Of a DNA stretch of 64,000 nucleotides, positions 41,220-50,311 are shown in pieces. Source of the DNA: Faecalibacterium taiwanense. Its GTDB lineage: Bacteria; Bacillota; Clostridia; Oscillospirales; Ruminococcaceae. Made by a program: the position numbers and the translations under genes. The notes under the pieces are model-generated. The model saw only the letters and a program-made list of their open reading frames with translations, was not told where the DNA came from and did no database searches. The stretch's first letter is position 1. The number at the start of each line of letters is the position of its first letter. The stretch is from the NCBI RefSeq assembly GCF_036632915.2, contig NZ_CP155552.1, positions 1,178,001 through 1,242,000 of the forward strand, written 5' to 3'.

Positions 41220-42148
41220 TCGGTGCTCAGCGCGGCAATGCGCTGCCTCCCGCTGTTCCACAGGTCTGCAAGAATATCCGCCACCGGGCGCACCTCGTGC
41301 AGCATGCCTGCCACCTGACCGGCCATCAGGCTTCCGGTGGTGGTGTCGCCCTCAAACACGGCGCGGCGCAGGCTGCCAAGGGTGTACTTTTCCAGCTCCA
41401 TCTTGTCGGCACCGGCGTTTTCCTGCCGGACATATTCGCGGCTCATTCGGTTTTTCAGCACTCGCACCGGCGCACCCACGCTTCGGCCGGTCACGATGGT
41501 ATCGCTGTCCTTGGCCTTGAGCAGGGCGGCTTTGTAGTTTTCATGGATGGGGCACTCCTCGCTCACCAGCAGGCAGGTGCCTACCTGCACGCCGCAGGCA
41601 CCCAGAGCCAGAGCTGCTGCCAGCTGGCGGCCATCGGCGATGCCGCCAGCCGCAATGACGGGTACATTTACGGCATCCACCACCTGCGGCACCAGCGCCA
41701 TGGTAGCCATTTCGCCCACATGGCCGCCGCTCTCGGTGCCCTCAGCAATGACAGCATCGATGCCCAGCGGCTCCAGATGCTTTGCCAGAACGGCGGCGGC
41801 GACAACCGGGATCACCTTGATGCCTGCCGCTTTCCACGCGGGGATATATTTGCCCGGGTTGCCTGCACCGGTGGTTACAACGGGCACGCCCTCTTCCACC
41901 ACGATCTTGGCAAACTCATCTGCCTGCGGATGCATGAGCATGATGTTCACGCCAAAAGGCTTGTCGGTCAGCTCTTTGCAGCGGCGGATGTTCTGGCGCA
42001 GGGTGTCGGCGTTCATGCCGCCCGCACCAATGATGCCCAGCGCACCCGCGTTGGAGCAGGCGGCGGCAAACTCGCCGGTGGCAATGTTGGCCATGCCGCC
42101 CTGAATGATGGGGTATTTTGTGCCTAGAATTTCATTTAAAAGTTTCAT
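41213..42148 (-). CDS. fabK: Enoyl-ACP reductase II FabK
   Basis: 311 residues. FMN/NADH enoyl reductase: YPIIQGGMANIATGEFAAA at the N-terminus, AEGTESGGHVGEM (catalytic His region) and VIAAGGIADGRQLAAAL for FMN phosphate. It performs the last reduction of the elongation cycle; no FabI is in the operon. It is separated from fabH by a 133-bp inverted-repeat element. Confidence 0.93.
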   Translation of the reverse strand: MKLLNEILGTKYPIIQGGMANIATGEFAAACSNAGALGIIGAGGMNADTLRQNIRRCKELTDKPFGVNIMLMHPQADEFAKIVVEEGVPVVTTGAGNPGKYIPAWKAAGIKVIPVVAAAVLAKHLEPLGIDAVIAEGTESGGHVGEMATMALVPQVVDAVNVPVIAAGGIADGRQLAAALALGACGVQVGTCLLVSEECPIHENYKAALLKAKDSDTIVTGRSVGAPVRVLKNRMSREYVRQENAGADKMELEKYTLGSLRRAVFEGDTTTGSLMAGQVAGMLHEVRPVADILADLWNSGRQRIAALSTEC

Positions 42149-42172
42149 AGTTTTATCCTATCGGTAAGCGTC

Positions 42173-42305
42173 CTCGCCCTCTCAGTCTCGCTCTGCTCGA
42201 CAGCTCTCCCAAGGGTAGAGCCCTTGGCAGTACGGTAAACTTTTCGGTTTTGCCAAAGGCTCCCACTTTGGGGGAGCTGTCACCGAAGGTGACTGAGAGG
42301 GCGAG
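42173..42305. mobile_element. MITE-like element with 15-bp terminal inverted repeats
   Basis: ctcgccctctcagtc (42173-42187) and gactgagagggcgag (42291-42305) are perfect inverted repeats. Inside, further palindromic segments (agctctccc...gggggagct, ccaagggtagagcccttgg) would fold. It has no coding content and sits between fabH and fabK, where adjacent genes otherwise overlap or nearly touch. Confidence 0.75.
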
Positions 42306-42326
42306 CCCGTTTGCCGAACATGATTT

Positions 42327-43271
42327 TTACTCTTTGTATTGAAAAATTGCGCCGCCCCATGTCAGGCCGCCGCCAAAGCCGATGCAGGCCAGAAGCTGGC
42401 CCGGCTGCAGCTGCCCGTTCTCGGCAAGCTCGTTCAGGGCTACCGGGATGCTGGCGGCGCTGGTGTTGCCGTGGCGGTCCATGTTCTTGTAGAACTTTGC
42501 CGGGTCGGCCTTCAGCGCCCGCACGCAGTGGTCGATGATGCGGCTGTTGGCCTGATGGCAGACCACCCACTCAAGATCATCGAGGGTCAGCTGTGTTTCA
42601 TCCAGCACAGTGTGCAGGCACTTGGGCAGGGCATCCACTGCAAAGCGGAATACGGCCTTGCCGTCCATGGTGATGGGCGCAGAACCTGTGCGGTTCGGCC
42701 CGCCCGCATGGAGAACATCGCTGCCGCGCGCGCCCAGCGTCAGAGCAAAGGGAGTGTCCGACAGCTGAAAAATGGCAGCACCGGCTCCATCCCCAAACAG
42801 TACACAGGTGGAGCGGTCGGCGGGGTCCATCAGGCGGGAAAGGGCTTCGCACCCAATGACGAGGGCATACTGTCCACCCAAAGTTGTCAGCAGTCCCCGC
42901 GCCACGGCTATGCCGTAGAGGAAGCCGGAACAGGCCGCGTTGACATCCAGCGCAGGCCGGTCCTCGGGAAGGCCCAGCGCCGCCTGCACCTGACAGGCTA
43001 CACTGGGGGTCGCGTCTGGGGCGGACAGGGTGGCACAGATGCAGCACCCGATCTGCGCAGGGGCAAGGCCGCTGCGGGCCAAAGCCTGCTTTGCGGCGGA
43101 AATGGCCAGCGTGGCGGCAGATTCATCCTCCGTGCACCAGTGCCGGGTGCGGATGCCGGTGCGGCTGGTGATCCACTCGTCACTGGTATCCACCATGCGG
43201 CTCAGATCTTCGTTGGTGACCGTTCGGCCGGGGATGGCCCCGCCGGTGGCGATCAGCTGTAAACCACTCAT
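42327..43271 (-). CDS. fabH: 3-oxoacyl-ACP synthase III FabH
   Basis: 314 residues. Initiating condensing enzyme with the Cys-His-Asn triad: Cys in [12 protein letters not shown], His in [11 protein letters not shown], Asn in [12 protein letters not shown]. It joins acetyl-CoA to malonyl-ACP. The start overlaps the accA stop by 4 nt. Confidence 0.95.
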   Translation of the reverse strand: MSGLQLIATGGAIPGRTVTNEDLSRMVDTSDEWITSRTGIRTRHWCTEDESAATLAISAAKQALARSGLAPAQIGCCICATLSAPDATPSVACQVQAALGLPEDRPALDVNAACSGFLYGIAVARGLLTTLGGQYALVIGCEALSRLMDPADRSTCVLFGDGAGAAIFQLSDTPFALTLGARGSDVLHAGGPNRTGSAPITMDGKAVFRFAVDALPKCLHTVLDETQLTLDDLEWVVCHQANSRIIDHCVRALKADPAKFYKNMDRHGNTSAASIPVALNELAENGQLQPGQLLACIGFGGGLTWGGAIFQYKE

Positions 43272-44221
43272 GCGTTCCTCGTTTCTCCGATCTGGCGGTA
43301 TTTTTTATAGCGCTGGTCGGCCAGCTGGCGGCCGCTCATGCGGCACAGCTCTTTCAGGTGCACCCGCAAAGCAACATCCAACTGTTCAAACAAGGCTGCG
43401 TGGCTGCGCTGTGCGCCGCCCAACGGTTCCGGGATCACCTGCTCCACGATGCCATCGCTGTACAGATCCTGCGCGGTCAGCTTCATCATCTCGCAGGCTT
43501 CGCCACTGCGGGAAGCATCCTTCCATAGAATGCTGGCAAAGCCCTCGGGGCTGAGCACCGAGTAAACGGCATTTTCCAGCATGAGGATGTGGTTTGCCAC
43601 ACCCAGTGCCAGCGCACCGCCGGAAGAGCCTTCGCCGGTGACAACGGCAATGACCGGCACGGTCAGGCCGCTCATTTCCATCAGGTTGCGTGCAATGGCT
43701 TCGCCCTGACCGCGCTCCTCGGCATCCTTGCCGGGGTAAGCGCCCGGCGTGTCAATGAAGGTGATGATGGGCCGGCCAAACTTTTCGGCCTGCTTCATCA
43801 GGCGCAGGGCCTTGCGGTAGCCCTCCGGCCCCGGCATACCAAAGTTACAGGCCAGATTTTCTTCCAGTGTGCTGCCCTTGCGGTGGCCGATGACCGTCAC
43901 CGGCAATCCGTGAAAACGGGCGATGCCGCCCAGAATGGCAGGGTCTTCCTTGCACTGACGGTCGCCGCGCTGCTCAAAGAAGTCGGTGAACAGGGCAGAA
44001 ACAGTCTCATCAATGTGGGGGCGCTCCGGGTGCCGGGCTAGAAATACCCGATCCTCGGCGGTCAGCGGGCCGCAGGTACGCAGGATCTCGTCCTCTTCCA
44101 CAGCCAGCTCTGCCAGCTCGGAGGCATGGGCCGTGATGGCATCCATCTCGTTGCCGCTGCCTTTCAGCGCGGCGATCTGGGCATCCAGCGGAGCCAGCTG
44201 CTCTAAAATTTCCTTGATCAT
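43268..44221 (-). CDS. accA: Acetyl-CoA carboxylase carboxyltransferase subunit alpha
   Basis: 317 residues. Crotonase-fold carboxyltransferase with [37 protein letters not shown] and [14 protein letters not shown]. It makes malonyl-CoA with AccD. The start overlaps the accD stop by 4 nt. accB and accC are not in the cluster and must be elsewhere. Confidence 0.95.
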   Translation of the reverse strand: MIKEILEQLAPLDAQIAALKGSGNEMDAITAHASELAELAVEEDEILRTCGPLTAEDRVFLARHPERPHIDETVSALFTDFFEQRGDRQCKEDPAILGGIARFHGLPVTVIGHRKGSTLEENLACNFGMPGPEGYRKALRLMKQAEKFGRPIITFIDTPGAYPGKDAEERGQGEAIARNLMEMSGLTVPVIAVVTGEGSSGGALALGVANHILMLENAVYSVLSPEGFASILWKDASRSGEACEMMKLTAQDLYSDGIVEQVIPEPLGGAQRSHAALFEQLDVALRVHLKELCRMSGRQLADQRYKKYRQIGETRNA

Positions 44222-45090
44222 TCGTGTTTTCCTCCTGCATGGAGCTGCAAGACCTGGATCAGGGTATCCCGCAGCTGGCTGCGGGGCACCACCTGATCCA
44301 CAAAGCCGTGCTCCATCTGGAACTCGCTGCGCTGGAATCCGGCAGGCAGCTTTTCGCCAATGGTCTGCTCAATGACCCGCGGACCTGCAAAGCCGATCAG
44401 CGCGCCAGGCTCTGCCAGCATGATGTCACCAAGGCTTGCAAAGCTGGCCGTCACACCGCCGGTGGTGGGGTGGGTGAGCACACTGATGTACAACCCGCCC
44501 TTTGCCGAAAAGCGCTGGATGGCGGCACTGGTCTTTGCCATCTGCATCAGGCTGAAAATGCCCTCCTGCATCCGCGCGCCGCCGCTGGCCGAAAAAATAA
44601 CCAGCGGCAGGTGCTTTGCGGCGGCGTACTCGATGGCGCGGGTGATCTTGTCGCCCACGGCAGTGCTCATGCTGCCCATGAAAAAGCGGCTGTCCAGCAC
44701 GGCAGCCACGCAGGCCACCCCGCCGATGCGGCCGGTGGCCGTTACAGCGGCTTCGCGCAGGCCGGTCTTGTTCTGGGCGGCGGCAAGCTTTTCAGGGTAG
44801 CCCGGAAAATGCAGCACATCCTGCGGAGCAAGGTCGGCATCCAGTTCCCGGAAGCTGCCGTGGTCCAGCACCAGACTGAGCCGGTAGTACCCGCCAATGG
44901 GCATGTGGTAGCCGCAGTTTGGGCAGACGTAAAGGCTTCTTGCCCACAGGGTGCGTGCGGCGCGGCGGCCGCACTGCTTGCACTCCACAAACTGCTGCTC
45001 GTGCCAGACGGCACCGGCATCCCGCTTGGCCTTCAGCTGGAAGGTGCGCTCCCGCATTCGGCCGGGGAAAAGATCTCGGATATCGTTCAT
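44218..45090 (-). CDS. accD: Acetyl-CoA carboxylase carboxyltransferase subunit beta
   Basis: 290 residues. N-terminal zinc ribbon (CKQCGRR and CPNCGYH) followed by the carboxyltransferase domain with [12 protein letters not shown] and [11 protein letters not shown]. Partner of AccA. It starts 11 nt after acpP. Confidence 0.95.
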   Translation of the reverse strand: MNDIRDLFPGRMRERTFQLKAKRDAGAVWHEQQFVECKQCGRRAARTLWARSLYVCPNCGYHMPIGGYYRLSLVLDHGSFRELDADLAPQDVLHFPGYPEKLAAAQNKTGLREAAVTATGRIGGVACVAAVLDSRFFMGSMSTAVGDKITRAIEYAAAKHLPLVIFSASGGARMQEGIFSLMQMAKTSAAIQRFSAKGGLYISVLTHPTTGGVTASFASLGDIMLAEPGALIGFAGPRVIEQTIGEKLPAGFQRSEFQMEHGFVDQVVPRSQLRDTLIQVLQLHAGGKHE

Positions 45091-45101
45091 TGCTTTTTGC
45101 C

Positions 45102-45329
45102 TCAGATATGTGCAGTGATGTAGTTGTAGATATCGCCCACGGTCTTGAGCTTTGCCAGCTCTTCGTCCGGGATGGACACGCCGCAGGCATCTTCCAGAGC
45201 CATGTTCAGCTCCACGGCATCCAGACTGTCGGCCTCCAGATCCTCGGTCAGGCTGGCCTCCATGGTCACCTTGTCCTCGTCGCAGTTCAGGGTATCAACA
45301 ACAATCTTCTTCATTTCTTCAAACGTCAT
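45102..45329 (-). CDS. acpP: Acyl carrier protein
   Basis: 75 residues, acidic, with the phosphopantetheine site EADSLDAVELNM (Ser35). It is the first gene of the operon, with aaaggaga before its ATG and a promoter 66-93 nt upstream. Confidence 0.95.
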   Translation of the reverse strand: MTFEEMKKIVVDTLNCDEDKVTMEASLTEDLEADSLDAVELNMALEDACGVSIPDEELAKLKTVGDIYNYITAHI

Positions 45330-45394
45330 GGTAGTAGTCTCCTTTAATTTGTTTTGAATATCTAAATTTTTTGAAGCTTCTTGCGAACACGACC

Positions 45395-45422
45395 ATTATA
45401 GCCGAATCGTTGGATAAGTCAA
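45395..45422 (-). promoter_or_regulatory. Promoter of the fatty-acid operon
   Basis: Minus strand TTGACT (45422-45417), 16 nt, TATAAT (45400-45395). The AT-rich leader holds an imperfect TTTGAATATCTAAA; a FabT-like site was considered but is weak. Confidence 0.8.
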
Positions 45423-45491
45423 GAATAATAGTTAAAATATTTTATCTTTTACAATTCTGACACAGTTTTCTTCCTTTTATATATTGTCCTC

Positions 45492-45520
45492 TTTTACGCC
45501 GGTGTGCAGTGTGGTATACT
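45492..45520 (+). promoter_or_regulatory. Promoter of the GntR gene
   Basis: TTTTAC (45492-45497), 17 nt, TATACT (45515-45520) with extended TG (tgTGgTATACT). Confidence 0.7.
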
Positions 45521-45572
45521 TGACCCAGCAGTCTGAGAACAGTGTTTCCCTGTGAGGGAAAGGAGCCTTCCG

Positions 45573-46253
45573 ATGATTACGATTTCAGAGCGCAGAGAGC
45601 ATGAATCTGCAAAAAGTTTTGTTCTGCGGGTATTGATCGATAATATTATCAATACCCGTCTGGAGCCGGGTGAAAAACTGAACGAGCCGGAATTGTGCGA
45701 ACAGCTGGGGGTGAGCCGCACCCCCTTCCGGGAAGCAGAGCTGGAGCTGGCGCAGCGGCGGCTCATTGAGATCCGGCCCAAGATCGGCACCTATGTTTCT
45801 CTCATCGATGCAGAGCTGGTGGAAGAAGTGCGCCATCTGCGCGCTGTGCTGGAAGCAGAGATCGCCCGCATGGCGTGCGAAAAGCTGACCCCGGCGGATA
45901 TCGACCAGCTGTGGGAGAACGTGGCGCTCTGGCGCATGTACATTGAGCGTGCACAGGAAGAAAAGATCTTTGAGCTGGACAAGGGGTTCCACCGGCTGCT
46001 TTATGTGCAGTGCGGCTGCCCGTACTGGTACGATCTGGTGGAAAATCTGGCTCCGCATTTTGACCGCACCACCATCCTCAGCTTCCGCTGCAGGCCCGCA
46101 AAAACGATCTACGAAGATCACGTCAGCCTGCTGAAAGCCATTGAACAGAAGGATGCGGCGGCAGCACACCGCATTGCCGGGCAGCATATGCAGCGCTACA
46201 CGGAGAACCTTTCTGCGATCCGGGAAGCATTCCCACACTATTTCAAAGCCTGA
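45573..46253 (+). CDS. GntR family regulator (FadR/FCD type)
   Basis: 226 residues. N-terminal winged helix with LEPGEKLNEPELCEQLGVSR and TPFREAELELA; C-terminal all-helical FCD domain with metal-type residues (HLRAVLEAEIA, FHRLLY, YEDHVSLLKAI, HMQRYTENL). The start at 45573 follows aaaggag. It is upstream of and on the same strand as the GlpA-like operon, whose promoter carries a perfect palindrome, so it is the likely regulator. The effector is probably a small carboxylate. Confidence 0.9.
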   Translation: MITISERREHESAKSFVLRVLIDNIINTRLEPGEKLNEPELCEQLGVSRTPFREAELELAQRRLIEIRPKIGTYVSLIDAELVEEVRHLRAVLEAEIARMACEKLTPADIDQLWENVALWRMYIERAQEEKIFELDKGFHRLLYVQCGCPYWYDLVENLAPHFDRTTILSFRCRPAKTIYEDHVSLLKAIEQKDAAAAHRIAGQHMQRYTENLSAIREAFPHYFKA

Positions 46254-46274
46254 AACAACCGTATCACGTTCAGA

Positions 46275-46312
46275 AATGCCGTATCTATGCCAAAAGATGC
46301 GGCATATTTTTG
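46275..46312 (+). terminator. Terminator after the GntR gene
   Basis: atgccgtatc pairs with gatgcggcat (one G-T), followed by atttttg. Confidence 0.75.
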
Positions 46313-46335
46313 TGCAGTTTTTTGCCGGAAACGGC

Positions 46336-46386
46336 TTGACAGAGATTATGAAATGTTATATATTTTAGTCAATGAAATATATAACA
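46336..46386 (+). promoter_or_regulatory. Promoter with perfect 12-9-12 palindromic operator
   Basis: TTGACA (46336-46341), 17 nt, TATATT (46359-46364). TGTTATATATTT (46354-46365) and AAATATATAACA (46375-46386) are perfect inverted repeats around a 9-nt centre and cover the -10 and start site. Confidence 0.85.
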
Positions 46387-46426
46387 CAAAAGCCGGATCT
46401 CCAAATCAGGAAGAAAGGTGGATACC

Positions 46427-47886
46427 ATGAAAAAACAATACGATGTGGTCATCATCGGTGCGGGTGTCGTGGGCAGCGCCATTGCACGCGAACTTTCGCG
46501 CTACAAATTGAGCATTGCAGTGCTGGAAAAAAATCTGGATGTCTGCAACGAGACCAGCGGCCGCAACTCTGCGGTGGTGCACGGCGGCTTTGCCAACCCC
46601 ATTGGAAGCCTGAAAGCAAAATGCTGCGTAGAAGGCAACCGCATCATGGATCAGCTGGCCGAAGAGCTGAACTTCCCGTTCAAGCGTTGCGGCAAGGTGC
46701 TGGTGGGCAACACCCCCGAGGACATGGAGCAGCTGGAGCGCACCATGAAGCAGGGCGCTGTCAACGGCTGCACCGGCCTTGAGATGATCGATGAAGCAAA
46801 GCTGCACGAGCTGGTGCCCGCCGTGGTGGGCAAGTTTGCCATGTGGTCCAAAAACAGCGGCATCATGGACCCGTTCCTGTACACGGTGGCTCTGGCCGAG
46901 AACGCACACGCCAACAGCGTGGACTTCTTCTTTGACCACAAGGTAGAGGCTATCACCCGGGAAAATGAGCTGTACTACCTGCATACTGCCCATGGCGATT
47001 TCTGCACCCGCTGGGTGGTCAACGCCGCTGGTCTGGGCGCAAAGCAGATCTCCGACCTGCTGGGCCTGACAGGCTACCGTGTCATCGGCTCCCGCAGCAA
47101 CTACATCATCCTGCACAAGCGCATGGGCAAGCTGCTGCCCATGCCGGTGTACCCGGTGCCCAGCAACACCTATATGGGCATCCACATCACCCCCACCGTG
47201 GACGGCAACGTGACTGTTGGCCCGGACGCGGAGAACACCGATGTGCTGGACGACTACAGCGTGCCGCAGGCCAACATGGACAGTCTGGCCGTGGAGGGCG
47301 CAAAGCTGTGGCCCCACATCTTTAAAAGGATCAGATCCGCACCTTCGCCGGCATCCAGCCCAAGTGGGTGGATGAAAACGGTGCCATTCAGGACTGGAAG
47401 GTGGAGATCCGGGACGACGTGGCACCCAATGCCGTCAACCTCGTGGGCATTGAATCCCCGGGCCTGACCGGCAGCGTGCCGCTGGCCCGCTACGTCATCG
47501 GTCTGATGCAGGAGCGCGAAAAGTTTGAGGAAAACCCAGACTTTGACCCGCACCACAAGGGCATCGTCAAGTTTGCCGAGTGCACGCCGGAACAGCAGGC
47601 AGAGCTCATCGCGCAGGACCCCGATTACGGCGAGATGATCTGCAGCTGTGAGGAAGTGACCAAGGCCGAGATCCTGCAGGCCATCCACAACCCGCTGGGC
47701 GTTTCCACCATGACCGGCATCAAGTACCGCACCCGCGCCATGATGGGCGGCTGTCAGGGCGGCTTCTGCCAGATGAAGATCGAACACTTCATTGAGCAGG
47801 AGCTGGGCACCGAGCCGGAGAATGTGCGTTACAGCCGTCAGGGGTCATGGGTACTCACCGGCAATATGCGAAAGGAGGAGAACTGA
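46427..47886 (+). pseudogene. GlpA-like FAD-dependent oxidoreductase, interrupted by one frameshift
   Basis: The first frame (46427 on) begins YDVVIIGAGVVGSAIARELS, has the DAO-fold substrate region TSGRNSAVVHGGF, and runs to LWPHIFK. The protein resumes in another frame with DQIRTFAGIQPKWVDENG and ends with a BFD-like iron-sulfur domain (CSCEEVTKAEI, then GCQGGFCQ). Adding one A to the run at 47334-47337 (tttAAAAgg) restores about 486 residues. It is a type of anaerobic glycerol-3-phosphate dehydrogenase or a relative. Because the operon is otherwise intact, an assembly error is possible. Confidence 0.75.
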
Positions 47887-47889
47887 GCG

Positions 47890-49122
47890 ATGGAACAGAA
47901 AGACGTTGTGATTATCGGCGGCGGCCCTGCAGGTCTTGCCGCAGCGGTGGAGCTGCACAAGCAGGGCATTCGCAACATGATCATTCTGGAGCGCGAGGCG
48001 ATGCTGGGCGGCATCCTGCGCCAGTGCATCCATGACGGTTTCGGTCTGGGCCGCTTCGGCGAGAGCCTGTCCGGCCCGGAATATGCACAGGCGTTCATGG
48101 ATGAAGTGAACAAGCGCGAGATCCCTTACGAGACCAGCGCCACGGTGCTGAGCCTGACGGAGGATCGTGTCGTCACCGCCTCCACCCGCAGCGGCCTGCG
48201 CCAGTATCAGGCAAAGGCTGTGGTGCTTGCCATGGGCTGCAAGGAGCGCAGCCGCGGCGCACTGGGCATTCCCGGCGAGCGTCCGGCGGGCGTGTTCACC
48301 GCAGGCACCGCGCAGGCTTACATGAACCTCTACAACCGGATGCCCGGCAAGGAGGTCGTCATCCTCGGCTCCGGCGATATCGGCATGATCATGGCACGCC
48401 GCATGACGCTGGAAGGTGCTCATGTGCAGGCAGTGTTCGAGCTGATGCCTTACCCCTCCGGCCTGCCGCGCAACATCGTGCAGTGTCTGGATGACTACAA
48501 TATCCCGCTCTATCTCAGCCACACCGTCACCGAGATCCATGGCCGTGACCGTCTGACCGGCGTGACCATCTCCGAGGTGGACGCGAACCGTCGGCCCATC
48601 CCCGGCACCGAGAAGGAGTACAAGTGTGATACGCTGATCCTCTCCGTGGGCCTGATCCCGGAGAACAAGCTGCTGGAGGATGCCGGCATCGCCATTGACC
48701 CCCACACCAACGGCGCTGTGGTGGACGAGAACCTGCAGACCAACGTGCCCGGCGTGTTCTCTGCCGGCAATGTGCTGCATGTGCATGATCTGGTGGACTT
48801 TGTTTCCATGGAGTCCGAGGCACTGGCACGCCACGCTGCCGCCTACGTTGAGGGCAAGGGCATCGACCCCTGCACGCTGGACGTGAAGTGCGGCGAGGGC
48901 GTGGGCCACACCATTCCGCAGAAGGTCAGCGGCAAGAACGACTTCAGCCTGTCGCTGCGCGTGCGGAACCACTACCGTGACTGCCGCATCGTGGTGCGCC
49001 AGAACGGTGTGGAAGTTGCTGCCAAGAAGATGAAGAAAGCCATTCCTGCGGAGATGATCCAGTTCAAGGTCTCTGCTGCCAAGCTGCAGGAAACGGGCGC
49101 ACTGGAGGTGTCGGTGGAATGA
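47890..49122 (+). CDS. FAD/NAD(P)-dependent oxidoreductase of the GlpA-like set
   Basis: 410 residues. Two Rossmann motifs: VVIIGGGPAGLAAAVEL (FAD) and VVILGSGDIGMIMARR (NAD), with CIHDGFGLGRF and TNVPGVFSAGNVL blocks. It would pass electrons from the GlpA-like dehydrogenase to NAD or a carrier. It starts 3 nt after the upstream gene and its stop overlaps the DUF1667 start, so the three are one operon. Confidence 0.88.
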   Translation: MEQKDVVIIGGGPAGLAAAVELHKQGIRNMIILEREAMLGGILRQCIHDGFGLGRFGESLSGPEYAQAFMDEVNKREIPYETSATVLSLTEDRVVTASTRSGLRQYQAKAVVLAMGCKERSRGALGIPGERPAGVFTAGTAQAYMNLYNRMPGKEVVILGSGDIGMIMARRMTLEGAHVQAVFELMPYPSGLPRNIVQCLDDYNIPLYLSHTVTEIHGRDRLTGVTISEVDANRRPIPGTEKEYKCDTLILSVGLIPENKLLEDAGIAIDPHTNGAVVDENLQTNVPGVFSAGNVLHVHDLVDFVSMESEALARHAAAYVEGKGIDPCTLDVKCGEGVGHTIPQKVSGKNDFSLSLRVRNHYRDCRIVVRQNGVEVAAKKMKKAIPAEMIQFKVSAAKLQETGALEVSVE

Positions 49123-49481
49123 AAAAGCAATTTACCTGTATCGTCTGCCCCAACGGCTGCGAGATCGAAGCCGAAGTTGAAAATGGTCAGGTGATCTCGG
49201 TCACCGGTCACACCTGCCCTCGCGGCGAACAGTATGTCCGTCAGGAGCTGACTGCGCCCCGCCGCACCATCGCCAGCTCAGTGCTGGTTAAGGGCGGCGA
49301 ACTGCCTGTCACCAGCGTCCGCCTGACCAAGGCCATCCCCAAGGATATGATCTTTCCGGTGATGGACGAGATCCGCAAGGTGGTGCTGACCGCCCCCGTC
49401 AAGGCGGGCACCATCGTGCTGCACAACGTCTGCGGGCTGGACAGTGACGTGATGGTCACCAAGAATGTGGATGCCTGCTGA
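49119..49481 (+). CDS. DUF1667 protein
   Basis: 120 residues. Cysteines in FTCIVCPNGCEIE, GHTCPRGEQYV and HNVCGLDSD are typical of DUF1667, which is found as a third component with GlpA-like and pyridine-nucleotide oxidoreductases. Probably an iron-sulfur or zinc protein that assists electron transfer; the role is not established. ATG overlaps the preceding stop by 4 nt. Confidence 0.9.
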   Translation: MKKQFTCIVCPNGCEIEAEVENGQVISVTGHTCPRGEQYVRQELTAPRRTIASSVLVKGGELPVTSVRLTKAIPKDMIFPVMDEIRKVVLTAPVKAGTIVLHNVCGLDSDVMVTKNVDAC

Positions 49482-49503
49482 CCGGCTGAAATAAAGAAAT
49501 ACG

Positions 49504-49558
49504 GAAAAACAGTCCTGATCGTCTGCCTGCTTTTACAGCGGACACGGTCAGGGCTGTT
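49504..49558 (+). terminator. Terminator after the GlpA-like operon
   Basis: aaaacag-cctga pairs with tcagg-ctgtttt around an inner imperfect stem; T run at the end. Confidence 0.75.
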
Positions 49559-49559
49559 T

Positions 49560-49605
49560 TGATGCTATAAACCTGTTGACATGATATGGAAATGGGCTTG
49601 TGATG
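49560..49605 (+). repeat. Promoter-like block related to 23674-23720
   Basis: gatgctataaacctg-TTGACATG...aaatgggctt corresponds position by position to the promoter block upstream of the cyclase gene. Here the -10 place reads TGTGAT, so it is likely inactive. The rest of 49606-49740 shows nothing recognisable. Confidence 0.5.
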
Positions 49606-49744
49606 GCCCCGACGTGGGAAAGGACTGCGGCAAACGCCAAAAGCGGGCAATGCCGCAGCACATGGCTGGTCTGTACAGGCGCGGCCCATGCACTGGGTGT
49701 GGAGCCTGCCGGCATTGCAAAAATACGGGCACAAAAAGAACTGT

Positions 49745-49789
49745 TTGCATTTTGGAAACGAGATGCTATACTATTGATTGTACATACAA
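49745..49789 (+). promoter_or_regulatory. Promoter and palindrome of the marR-ABC operon
   Basis: TTGCAT (49745-49750), 16 nt, TATACT (49767-49772). TTGTA-CA-TACAA at 49778-49789 sits at the start site, with a related GATACAAC further on. A MarR-type dimer site for autorepression is likely. Confidence 0.7.
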
Positions 49790-49831
49790 CGATGTAGATA
49801 CAACTTCCTGCAATGAAGCCCGGAGGAGCCT

Positions 49832-50311
49832 ATGGATATTACGGAACGAAAAATCACAAAGATCGCACGCGAAGCGGAAAAACTGGTCCTGCTCACGATG
49901 CGGGAGGAAGGGGTCGGCACAGCAGAGATCGACCTGATCCATGCAGTGCGGCATCACCCCGGCTGTACGCAGGCGCAGCTGGCGGAACTGCTGCACGCAG
50001 ATAAGGCTGCCATTGCGCGGCGGACAAAAAATCTGGAAGCAAAGGGTCTTCTGATCCGCAGAGATGCCCCCAGCGACCGGCGCAGCCAGCTACTGTACCC
50101 CACCAAAAAGGCGGAAAGCCTGAGATCCTCCAAGGCAGAGATCGAAGCGGCCTTTTACGAATACCTGACCAATGTGCTCACCGCCGAGGAAGCCGCTGCC
50201 TTTGCCGCTGCGCTGAACAAGCTGTACACAGCATCCAAGACCGAGAGCCGCGCGGGCTTCCCGCATTTCCGGAAAGCTGCAGGAGGTGAGGCTGCTCATG
50301 AAAAAGGATAA
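49832..50311 (+). CDS. MarR family regulator
   Basis: 159 residues. Winged helix: HPGCTQAQLAELLHADKAAI, then NLEAKGLLIRRDAPSDRRSQ (wing with the conserved D-x-R). It probably represses its own operon and responds to a compound exported by the two ABC proteins that follow. ATG after ggagg; its 3' end overlaps the next gene by 14 nt. Confidence 0.88.
   Translation: MDITERKITKIAREAEKLVLLTMREEGVGTAEIDLIHAVRHHPGCTQAQLAELLHADKAAIARRTKNLEAKGLLIRRDAPSDRRSQLLYPTKKAESLRSSKAEIEAAFYEYLTNVLTAEEAAAFAAALNKLYTASKTESRAGFPHFRKAAGGEAAHEKG

Noticed and set aside
45340..45375. FabT/FapR operator before acpP
   Set aside because: TTTGAATATCTAAA is only partly symmetrical and no fab regulator lies nearby; not enough to annotate.
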